A DNA stretch of 5,853 bases from an uncultured Alistipes sp. (GTDB lineage: Bacteria > Bacteroidota > Bacteroidia > Bacteroidales > Rikenellaceae). The notes below the pieces were generated by a model. That model saw nothing but the letters and a program-made list of their open reading frames with translations, ran no database searches and was not told where the DNA came from. The translations under genes were made by a program, and so were the position numbers. Shown here piece by piece: positions 1 through 5,470 of the stretch; within the stretch, counting starts at the first letter, position 1, and every line of letters begins with the position of its first letter. Location of the stretch: positions 1-5,853 of the forward strand of contig CAMWJM010000087.1 in the NCBI GenBank assembly GCA_947174575.1. Reading direction: 5' to 3'.

Positions 1-60
1 CTTCGAATTCGCGCCCTCGAACGCGATCTTACCCACGGTGGGAAAATAGGTCTTTGCCAT
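1..60 (-). CDS. xylA: Xylose isomerase, N-terminal 20 codons (partial)
   Basis: Reading the minus strand from the ATG at 60-58 gives MAKTYFPTVGKIAFEGANSK, open to the window edge. This resembles the start of Bacteroidetes xylose isomerases, which begin with a short Met-Ala-(Thr/Lys)-Lys stretch, then (Y/F)FP, and soon a K-I-x-(F/Y)-E-G motif followed by an S-K pair. The enzyme converts D-xylose to D-xylulose in the cytoplasm and uses divalent metal ions; full-length members have roughly 440 residues, so over 95% lies outside the window and no catalytic residue can be checked. The gene sits 148 nt downstream of xylB on the same strand, and xylulose is the substrate of XylB, which supports the call. 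No Shine-Dalgarno sequence is seen; the leader just before the ATG is AT-rich, as is usual in Bacteroidetes. Confidence 0.85.
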   Translation of the reverse strand, partial: MAKTYFPTVGKIAFEGANSK

Positions 61-208
61 AATCGTTAAGTGTTTTAGAGTTGTTATTGTGTTTAATCGT
101 GAATTCTGAATTGACCTTCCTTGCGGAAGTTCGATTTTACTCCTGCTCGGCAGAACCCGTTTTCTGCGGTTTCGGCCCTCGCTTACTCGTAAAATTGTGA
201 ATTATGAA
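61..208 (-). other. xylB-xylA intergenic spacer with heptamer repeats
   Basis: This 148-nt spacer separates xylB from xylA. It has an AT-rich leader directly upstream of xylA (61-95), a degenerate heptamer cluster (96-114), a GC-richer core (115-190), and the end of the main heptamer array (194-208, continuing into xylB). The core has a 6-bp inverted repeat (GCAGAA at 150-155 with TTCTGC at 162-167) and a 5-bp one (CTTCC at 116-120 with GGAAG at 125-129). Neither is followed by a T-run on the minus strand, so I see no intrinsic terminator and expect xylA to be co-transcribed with xylB. I see no -33/-7 promoter pair here. In the xylB frame the sequence stays open for 23 codons after the xylB stop and ends at a TAA at 139-137. 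Confidence 0.6.
96..114. repeat. Degenerate copy of the 7-bp repeat
   Basis: ATCGTGA (96-102), ATTCTGA (103-109) and the start of a third unit, ATTGA (110-114), follow the same 7-bp period and ATTNTGA pattern as the array at 194-227. They have diverged more. The two clusters bracket a GC-richer core of about 80 bp. They could be remnants of one longer array or two separate ones. Confidence 0.5.
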
Positions 209-227
209 TTATGAATTGTGAATTATT
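194..227. repeat. Tandem 7-bp repeat ATTRTGA over the xylB stop codon
   Basis: On the plus strand the sequence reads ATTGTGA (194-200), ATTATGA (201-207), ATTATGA (208-214), ATTGTGA (215-221), then a partial ATTAT. That is four full heptamers with only G/A variation at position 4, in the order G, A, A, G. Seven is not a multiple of three, so the array shifts the reading frame at each unit. It encodes the last residues of XylB (I-I-H-N-S) and its TAA stop at 211-209. Its AT-rich composition contrasts sharply with the GC-rich coding sequence beside it. I recall similar AATTCATAATTCACAATT-type arrays at gene ends in Bacteroidetes and other genomes, but I cannot confirm that here. Confidence 0.85.
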
Positions 228-1699
228 TTCGCTTCCAGCGCCTTTTTCCATGCGGCATAGCCCTTCTCCAGCGCTTCGCGGTCGGCGGCGACGGGTTCGA
301 TGACTTCGAGCCGCGTCAGCGATGCGAACGCTTCTTCGCGCGACTTGTAGAGTCCGGCACCCAGTGCCGCTCCGCGGGCTGCACCCAATGCACCGTCGGT
401 GTCGAACAGCTCGATGCGGGCGCCCGTCAGCGTCGCCAGCGTACGGCGGAACAGCGGCGAGAGGAACAGGTTGGCCCGTCCGGCGCGGATCACGTCGGGC
501 TGCAACCCCAGCGAGCGCATGATGTCGATGCCGTAACGGAACGAATAGGCGATCCCCTCCTGCGCCGCACGCAGCAGGTGCGCCGTAGAGTGACGATTCA
601 GGTCGATGCCCTCGACCGCGGCGCCGATGCAGCGGTTTTCGAGCATGCGCTCGGCGCCGTTGCCGAACGGCAGCATCGACAACCCGTCGCAGCCGGCCGG
701 AGCCGTCGCAGCCAACTCGTTCATCTCGGCATAGCCCAGCTTTTCCTGCACGATGTGGCGCCGCACCCACGAATTGAGTATGCCCGTCCCGTTGATGCAG
801 AGCAGGATGCCGTAACGGGGATGGGCGGTCGTGTGGTTGACGTGCACGAACGTGTTTACGCGCGACTTGGGGTCGGCTTTCGGGGTGTCGACCACGCCGT
901 AGACCACGCCGCTCGTGCCGCCCGTCGCGGCGATCTCGCCCGCCTCCATGACGTTGAGCGAAAAGGCGTTGTTGGGCTGGTCGCCGGCGCGGTAGCTGAT
1001 CGGCGTACCGGCCGGGATGCCCAGCAGCGCTTCGGTCGCCGCATTCGTCCGGCCGCCGATGCCGATCGAAACCCCGGCCTGGGGAATCATCGCGTGGGGA
1101 ATACCGTAATAGTCGGCTACGAAGTCGGCGCGGCGCTCCTCCTTGAAGTCCCACAAAATCTGCTCCGAAAGACCGCTTTCGGTGGTCGTGATCCCGCCCG
1201 AGAGCTTGTAGGCGATGTAATCGCCCGGCAGCATGAACTTGTCGATGCTTCCGAACAGCTCGGGTTCATTGCGCTTGACCCAAGCCAGCTTCGAAGCTGT
1301 GAAGTTGCCCGGCGAGTTGAGCGCATGCTCCAGGCAGAAGTCGCGCCCGATGCCCTCCAAGGCCTCGGCACCGATCTCCACGGCGCGCGAGTCGCACCAA
1401 ATGATCGACTTGCGCAGGGGCTTGCCCTCCTTGTCTACGCACACCAGCCCGTGCATCTGGTAGGTGATGCCCACGGCCCGCACCTCACTCATGGGATGCT
1501 CGGCCGCGATCTTGCGGATACCTTCGGTGGCGTAGCGCCACCACATCTCGGGGTCTTGCTCGGCCCACCCCGACTGCGGAGCGTCGATGGGCATCTCCTG
1601 CGACGGATTGGTCGACGACGCCACGCAGCGGCCCGTCGCCACATCCAGCAGCGAGACCTTCACCGAGGACGACCCGACATCGATTCCTAAAGTTTTCAT
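209..1699 (-). CDS. xylB: Xylulokinase (FGGY carbohydrate kinase)
   Basis: This 496-residue protein transfers the gamma-phosphate of ATP to D-xylulose, giving D-xylulose 5-phosphate for the pentose phosphate pathway. The length fits the family (about 480-500). It has the two actin-like FGGY domains. The N-terminal phosphate loop is GIDVGSSSVK (residues 5-14). A GWAEQDPE block (44-51) and a YQMHG motif (80-84) are typical of xylulokinases and sugar binding. An R-A-G-D segment ends at Asp240, the likely catalytic base. ATGGTSG (258-264) is the second phosphate-binding region, and a Gly/Ala-rich GALGAARGAALGAG (436-449) lies in the C-terminal domain. The ATG at 1699-1697 starts right at the MKTLGIDVG block and lies 22 nt after the regulator stop, indicating an operon. 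The last residues, IIHNS, come from the 7-bp repeat array and are probably not native family sequence. Other FGGY kinases are possible, but the adjacent xylA makes xylulokinase the best call. Confidence 0.93.
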   Translation of the reverse strand: MKTLGIDVGSSSVKVSLLDVATGRCVASSTNPSQEMPIDAPQSGWAEQDPEMWWRYATEGIRKIAAEHPMSEVRAVGITYQMHGLVCVDKEGKPLRKSIIWCDSRAVEIGAEALEGIGRDFCLEHALNSPGNFTASKLAWVKRNEPELFGSIDKFMLPGDYIAYKLSGGITTTESGLSEQILWDFKEERRADFVADYYGIPHAMIPQAGVSIGIGGRTNAATEALLGIPAGTPISYRAGDQPNNAFSLNVMEAGEIAATGGTSGVVYGVVDTPKADPKSRVNTFVHVNHTTAHPRYGILLCINGTGILNSWVRRHIVQEKLGYAEMNELAATAPAGCDGLSMLPFGNGAERMLENRCIGAAVEGIDLNRHSTAHLLRAAQEGIAYSFRYGIDIMRSLGLQPDVIRAGRANLFLSPLFRRTLATLTGARIELFDTDGALGAARGAALGAGLYKSREEAFASLTRLEVIEPVAADREALEKGYAAWKKALEAKIIHNS

Positions 1700-1721
1700 G
1701 CCATATCTGTTTTATTCGATT

Positions 1722-2468
1722 TCAATAGCGCCAGTTGTTGATGAATCCGAGCCGCAGCTTCGCTTTCACGGCGCGTTTGTAGGCCGCTTTGTCGAACATG
1801 TAATAGAGCGCCGGTTTGTGGGCCACGCCCTGCTCGTACTCGCCCGTAGGGGCCAGGAATCCCGACCCCAGAATCTTCTTGCGGAAATTGCGGTTGTCGA
1901 TCTCGATCCCCAGCACCGCCGCATAGAGGTTCTGCAGCTCGCGGATCGTGAATTTGCGGGGCAGCAGCTCGAACGCCACGGGAGACTGCAGCATTTCGCG
2001 GCACAGATGCGTCAGCGCCGCCGAAAGTATCTGCTTGTGATCCATCGCCAGCCGCTGGATGGCCTCCACCTCGACCCACTGCGCCCCCTTGTCGTCGGTG
2101 TAGGCGATCACGCGGGCGTCGAGCTTCACCAACGCATAGTAGCCCACCGTCACCACGCGCTCGGTGCGGATGCCGTGGTAGCGGTTGATCCACTCCAGCT
2201 CCTCGCCCCGCACGCGGTCGGGATCGGAGAAGATCTCCATCTGCTTGAGGTAGATTTCCCGCAGCCCCGTCGCCTCGGCCAGCACGCGGCTCGCCGCCGC
2301 AGGCAGCGTCTCGTTCTCCAGAATCATGGCACCCGGCAGCTTGAGCCGGTCGAGCCGGGCGGCGGAATCGCAATAGCGCCGCTCGACGAGCAACACCTTG
2401 AGCGACCGTCCGTCGAATCCGAAGACGGCGCAGTCGACCGAAAGCGATTGATTCATCTGTAGAGACAT
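1722..2468 (-). CDS. NUDIX-domain transcriptional regulator of xylose genes (AraR/NrtR type)
   Basis: The protein has 248 residues from the ATG at 2468-2466. Residues about 8-135 form a NUDIX fold beginning V-D-C-A-V-F-G-F, the usual opening of Bacteroidetes sugar-responsive NUDIX regulators. Residues about 160-246 match the winged-helix DNA-binding domain of the NrtR/AraR group: FTIRELQNLYAAVLG, then NFRKKILGSGFL, ending with the aromatic-rich PALYYMFD segment. The NUDIX box is degenerate: Glu53, Arg61, Glu65 and Gly68 remain, but two catalytic glutamates are replaced (Val62, Ala66). This suggests ligand sensing rather than hydrolysis. It is the first gene of the operon with xylB and xylA, so it is inferred to control xylose use and possibly itself; I recall a NUDIX gene beside xylB-xylA in Bacteroides too. 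Alternative starts are GTG at 2480-2478 and ATG at 2456-2454. I chose 2468 because it leaves a reasonable leader after the predicted promoter. A plain NUDIX hydrolase is less likely given the C-terminal domain. Confidence 0.85.
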   Translation of the reverse strand: MSLQMNQSLSVDCAVFGFDGRSLKVLLVERRYCDSAARLDRLKLPGAMILENETLPAAASRVLAEATGLREIYLKQMEIFSDPDRVRGEELEWINRYHGIRTERVVTVGYYALVKLDARVIAYTDDKGAQWVEVEAIQRLAMDHKQILSAALTHLCREMLQSPVAFELLPRKFTIRELQNLYAAVLGIEIDNRNFRKKILGSGFLAPTGEYEQGVAHKPALYYMFDKAAYKRAVKAKLRLGFINNWRY

Positions 2469-2494
2469 GAAGTCGGGCACGCGGTTAGGTTGTG

Positions 2495-2548
2495 ATCGTA
2501 AAATTAAGCATTTCCCGCCGAAAAAGCAACCTTATCGTATTTTTTACG
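2495..2548. promoter_or_regulatory. Candidate operator elements around the xyl promoter
   Basis: CGTA (2536-2539) and TACG (2545-2548) form a short inverted repeat separated by five T residues, just upstream of the -33 box. ATCGTA occurs at 2534-2539 and again at 2495-2500, where it overlaps the -7 box; the copies start 39 bp apart. A regulator bound at both could block or loop the promoter. The elements are short and no known operator sequence for this regulator was matched, so this rests on position and symmetry only. Confidence 0.25.
2499..2530 (-). promoter_or_regulatory. Bacteroidetes-type promoter of the NUDIX regulator-xylB-xylA operon
   Basis: On the minus strand GTTG (2530-2527) is followed after exactly 20 nt by TAATTTTA (2506-2499). 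The Bacteroidetes primary-sigma consensus is TTTG, 19-21 nt, TAnnTTTG. The match is 3 of 4 in the -33 box and 5 of 6 fixed bases in the -7 box, with ideal spacing. Transcription would start near 2493, leaving about 25 nt of leader before the ATG at 2468 and only about 13 nt before the GTG at 2480. The AT-rich patch stands out from the GC-rich surroundings. Confidence 0.65.
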
Positions 2549-2716
2549 TCAAGCCCCCGACGCTTCGCCCTGCGACCGGGCTGCACGCCCGATTCCGGCC
2601 TGTATCCTTTACGCTAACTGCCCGTCTGTCCGGCAAAAAAACGCCGCAGCCCGAAGAGCGTCGACGACACCCCGGACTGCGATACACAAGGCAGCGGCAC
2701 CCTTTCGGGCGGGCGG
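2531..2716 (-). other. katA-regulator intergenic region
   Basis: Apart from the katA terminator and the elements next to the xyl promoter, I see no gene here. A small perfect hairpin is present at 2577-2591 (CGGGC, 5-nt loop, GCCCG), with no T-run on the minus strand side. The open frames across this stretch have no family resemblance I can recognise and look like GC-rich noise. Confidence 0.5.
2635..2682 (-). terminator. Intrinsic terminator of katA
   Basis: On the minus strand CGCAGTCCG (2681-2673) pairs with CGGGCTGCG (2653-2645) over nine positions, one of them a G-U wobble. Further G-U and G-C pairs are possible on both sides (2672-2670 with 2654-2656, and 2682 with 2644). After two more bases comes a run of seven T (2641-2635). 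It begins 34 nt past the katA stop. The wobble becomes a C-A mismatch on the plus strand, so the signal works best for katA. The large loop (about 13-19 nt) is the weak point. Confidence 0.72.
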
Positions 2717-4243
2717 CTATTTTTGCGCGACCGGCGTTTTCATCCGCCGCTTGTCCCACGCCGGACGCGCCGGATCGGGGGCTTCGAGCGCCTCGCGCAG
2801 ATCGATCCCCAACGCCCGCGCGACCCCCTCGCCATAGGCCGGGTCGGCATAGTAACAATTGCGCACATGGCGCTGCTTGATGAAGAGTTTCGCATCGCCC
2901 ATAGCACGAGCCGTATTCCCGCACGTCGCCGCACGGTCGGCCGGCGTCATCAGGCGCCACAACTTACCCGGCTGGGTGTAATAATCGTCGTCGTACTCCC
3001 GTTCATCGTAGTTGTCGACCGGACCATAGGTCTCCAGCGGCGGCTCCTTGGCCGCGGGCGTATCGCGCCACTCGCCGAAGCTGTTGGGTTCATAGGCCGG
3101 TGCGGCGCCGAAATTGCCGTCGGTGCGCATCCGCCCGTCGCGATGATAGTCGTGCACCTCCACATGGGGCCGGTTGACCGGAATGCGGCTGAAGTTGACC
3201 CCCAGCCGATAGCGCTGCGCATCGCCGTAGGAGAACAGCCGCCCCTGCAGCATTTTGTCGGGCGAAAGTCCGATCCCCTCGACGAGGTTCATCGGGCTGA
3301 AAGCCGCCTGCTCGACCTCGGCGAAAAAGTTCTCCGGATTGCGGTTCAGTTCGAGGATGCCCACGTCGTGGAGCGGGAAATCGCCGTGGTACCACACCTT
3401 CGTCAGGTCGAACGGATTGATCGGATAGGTGCGGGCCTCCTCCTCGGTCATCAGCTGCACCTGCATGAGCCAGCGCGGATAGTCGCCTCGCTCGATCGCC
3501 TCGAACAGATCGCGCTGGTTCGACTCGCGGTCTTTGGCGATGACCGCTTCGGCCTGGGCGTCGGTGAGGTTCTCGATGCCCTGCAGCGTGCGGAAATGGA
3601 ACTTGACCCACGTGCGGCGGTTCTCGGCGTCGTAGAAGCTGTAGGTGTGGCTGCCGAAGCCGTGCATGTGGCGGAACGAACGCGGAATGCCGCGCGGCGA
3701 CATCGTGATGGTCACCTGGTGCAGCGCCTCGGGCAGCAGCGTCCAGAAATCCCAGTTGTTGTCGACGCTGCGCATGCCCGTGCGGGGATCGCGCTTGATC
3801 GCGTGGTTCAGATCGGGGAATTTGAGCGGATCACGCAGGAAGAAGACTGGCGTGTTGTTGCCCACCAAATCCCAGTTGCCGGCATCGGTGTAGAACTTCA
3901 GGGCGAAACCCCGGATGTCGCGCTCGGCATCGGCCGCGCCCCGCTCGCCGGCCACCGTGGAGAAGCGGGCGAAGACCTCGGTCTGCTTACCCACCCGGGC
4001 GAAGATCGAAGCGCGCGTATAGCGCGTGATGTCGTGCGTGACGGTGAACGTGCCGTAGGCACCCGAACCCTTGGCGTGCATGCGCCGTTCGGGGATCACC
4101 TCGCGGTCGAAATGGCCGAGTTTCTCGAAATACCACGGATCCTGCATCACCGCAGGCCCGCGCAACCCGGCGGTCTGGATGTTCTGATTGTCGCCCACGG
4201 GCCGACCGTTGTCGGAAGTCAGGCGTTTTTGTTTTTTGCTCAT
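2717..4243 (-). CDS. katA: Haem catalase, small-subunit (clade 3) type
   Basis: This 508-residue catalase breaks down hydrogen peroxide to water and oxygen in the cytoplasm. Its length fits small-subunit haem catalases (about 480-510). Active-site features are intact: distal His56 in [12 protein letters not shown], Ser95 in [12 protein letters not shown], the Asn129-Asn130 pair in [13 protein letters not shown] holding the distal Asn, and the proximal haem ligand Tyr339 in [15 protein letters not shown], with Arg335 in the proximal Arg position. The C-terminal helical region (about 400-508) is present, but there is no flavodoxin-like extension, which excludes the large-subunit class. I chose the ATG at 4243-4241 because [13 protein letters not shown] is a typical catalase start. 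The frame stays open upstream to 4324, but that stretch is low-complexity GC-rich intergenic sequence. In Bacteroides such a gene protects against oxygen exposure and is under OxyR control; no OxyR gene is visible here. Haem may need to be supplied from outside, as in many gut Bacteroidetes (inference). Confidence 0.96.
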   Translation of the reverse strand: MSKKQKRLTSDNGRPVGDNQNIQTAGLRGPAVMQDPWYFEKLGHFDREVIPERRMHAKGSGAYGTFTVTHDITRYTRASIFARVGKQTEVFARFSTVAGERGAADAERDIRGFALKFYTDAGNWDLVGNNTPVFFLRDPLKFPDLNHAIKRDPRTGMRSVDNNWDFWTLLPEALHQVTITMSPRGIPRSFRHMHGFGSHTYSFYDAENRRTWVKFHFRTLQGIENLTDAQAEAVIAKDRESNQRDLFEAIERGDYPRWLMQVQLMTEEEARTYPINPFDLTKVWYHGDFPLHDVGILELNRNPENFFAEVEQAAFSPMNLVEGIGLSPDKMLQGRLFSYGDAQRYRLGVNFSRIPVNRPHVEVHDYHRDGRMRTDGNFGAAPAYEPNSFGEWRDTPAAKEPPLETYGPVDNYDEREYDDDYYTQPGKLWRLMTPADRAATCGNTARAMGDAKLFIKQRHVRNCYYADPAYGEGVARALGIDLREALEAPDPARPAWDKRRMKTPVAQK

Positions 4244-4257
4244 AAGCGGGTGTCGAT

Positions 4258-4285
4258 CGGTTTTCGGCCGCCCGCGCCAAAACCG
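4258..4285 (-). promoter_or_regulatory. 28-nt inverted repeat in the katA leader
   Basis: CGGTTTT (4258-4264) and AAAACCG (4279-4285) are perfect 7-bp inverted arms around a 14-nt GC-rich centre. Within it GGC (4266-4268) can pair with GCC (4276-4278), giving a 10-bp stem with one bulged base. It ends 14 nt before the katA ATG. It could be an RNA hairpin affecting translation start or an operator for a dimeric regulator. I do not recognise it as a known site. Confidence 0.4.
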
Positions 4286-4322
4286 TGCCCCGACGCCGGG
4301 CGGGTGCCCCCGCGACCCCGAC

Positions 4323-4350
4323 ATGCCGCAAAAACGCCGAACGGCGGCAT
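4323..4350 (-). terminator. Possible weak terminator or attenuator after prfB
   Basis: Starting 7 nt after the prfB stop, the minus strand can fold in two exclusive ways. One is CGCC-GTTC-GGCG (4346-4335) followed directly by five T (4334-4330), a short intrinsic-terminator shape. The other is ATGCCGC (4350-4344) paired with GCGGCAT (4329-4323), a perfect 7-bp stem that puts the T-run inside its loop. The four-pair first stem is weak, so termination may be partial. Confidence 0.4.
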
Positions 4351-4357
4351 CGCGCCC

Positions 4358-5470
4358 CTACGCCTCGGCGCCGAACTCCATGAGGTAGGCCTTGATGAAA
4401 GCGTCCAACTCGCCGTCCATCACCGCCTCGACGGCCGAAGTCTGGCACCCCGTGCGGTGATCCTTCACCCGACGGTCGTCGAAGACATAGGAGCGGATCT
4501 GCGATCCCCACTCGATCTTCTTCTTCGAGGCTTCGAGGGCCTGCTGCGTGGCCATGCGCTTGTCCAGTTCGCGCTGGTAGAGCTTCGAGCGGAGGATGCG
4601 CATGGCGTTCTCGCGGTTCATGAGCTGCGAGCGGGTCTCCATGTTCTCGATCAGAAACTCCACGGGTTCGCCCGTGTCGGCGTCCTTGCCGTGGTAGCGC
4701 AGCCGCACGGCCGTCTCGACCTTGTTGACGTTCTGCCCCCCGGCGCCCGACGAGCGGAACGTGTCCCACTCGATGTCCGAGGGGTTGATCGTGATCTCGA
4801 TCGTGTCGTCGACGGCCGGCGACACGAAGACCGACGCGAAAGTCGTCTGCCGCTTGTTGTTGGCGTTGAACGGCGAGAGACGCACCATGCGGTGGACGCC
4901 GTTTTCGCTCTTGAGGTAGCCGTAGGCGTAGTCGCCCTCGAATTCGAGCGTGCACGACTTGACGCCCACCTCGTCGCCGGCCTGGTAGTCGAGCATCTTG
5001 ACCTTATAGCCGTGGGCCTCGCCCCAACGGGTGTACATGCGCAGCAGCATCGAGGCCCAGTCGAGCGCCTCGGTGCCGCCGGCCCCGGCGTTGATGTCGA
5101 GTATGGCTCCCAACTTGTCCTCGTCGCGGCGCAGCATGTTGCGCATTTCGAGCTTCTCGATACGGTCGAGCGTGCGGGCGTAGTGTTCGTCTATCTCGGC
5201 ATCGCTCACCACCCCCTCCTTCACGAAATCGGGCATCAACTCCAAATCCTCGACATCCTTGCGCACGGCATCGTAATCCTCCACCCACGTCTTGATCGCG
5301 GCCACCTTGCGCAGCTGCTCGCGCGCAGCGGCGGGATCGTCCCAGAAATCGGGCACCTGGGTCTTCTCCTCCTCGTTCTGCAGGTCGATGCGCTTCTGCT
5401 CGATATTCAGGCAGCGTTCGAGCGCCTCGCGGCGCGTGCCGAGTTCCTTGATCTGTTCGTCCGAAATCAT
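4358..5470 (-). CDS. prfB: Peptide chain release factor 2, without programmed frameshift
   Basis: RF2 recognises UGA and UAA stop codons in the ribosomal A site and triggers release of the finished protein. The 370-residue product matches the usual RF2 length (about 365). It has an N-terminal helical domain (1-110), the SPF codon-recognition tripeptide at 199-201, and the universal peptidyl-hydrolysis motif GGQ at 244-246 within SSGAGGQNVNK. Position 240, which corresponds to the variable residue 246 of E. coli RF2, is Ser. The C-terminal block WGSQIRSYVFDDRRVKDHRTG (321-341) is typical of RF2. The ATG at 5470-5468 is chosen because MISDEQIKEL begins the RF2 N-terminus and upstream codons belong to the preceding gene. 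ATGA overlap with that gene suggests translational coupling. Where many bacteria have a CUU-UGA frameshift site near codon 25, this gene reads R-C-L-N-I-E in one frame. Its own stop is TAG, which RF1 reads, so no RF2 autoregulation is visible. Confidence 0.97.
   Translation of the reverse strand: MISDEQIKELGTRREALERCLNIEQKRIDLQNEEEKTQVPDFWDDPAAAREQLRKVAAIKTWVEDYDAVRKDVEDLELMPDFVKEGVVSDAEIDEHYARTLDRIEKLEMRNMLRRDEDKLGAILDINAGAGGTEALDWASMLLRMYTRWGEAHGYKVKMLDYQAGDEVGVKSCTLEFEGDYAYGYLKSENGVHRMVRLSPFNANNKRQTTFASVFVSPAVDDTIEITINPSDIEWDTFRSSGAGGQNVNKVETAVRLRYHGKDADTGEPVEFLIENMETRSQLMNRENAMRILRSKLYQRELDKRMATQQALEASKKKIEWGSQIRSYVFDDRRVKDHRTGCQTSAVEAVMDGELDAFIKAYLMEFGAEA

Noticed and set aside
116..167. 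Possible terminator between xylB and xylA
   Set aside because: Both short hairpins lack a T-run after them on the minus strand, so they do not form an intrinsic terminator.
218..1690. 490-codon plus-strand open frame opposite xylB
   Set aside because: It mirrors xylB almost end to end and has no family signature; it is explained by the codon bias of xylB.
1696..1704. Tiny upstream frame ATG-GCA-TGA overlapping the xylB start
   Set aside because: A two-codon frame is easily expected by chance and there is no sign that ribosomes start there, although it ends within the xylB ATG.
1587..2462. 291-codon plus-strand open frame opposite the regulator
   Set aside because: It has arginine-, histidine- and leucine-rich composition and no domain, and it overlaps two well-supported minus-strand genes.
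4244..4324. N-terminal extension of catalase by 27 codons
   Set aside because: The extension is Gly/Arg/Pro-rich intergenic sequence. The catalase family start MSKKQKRL begins at 4243.
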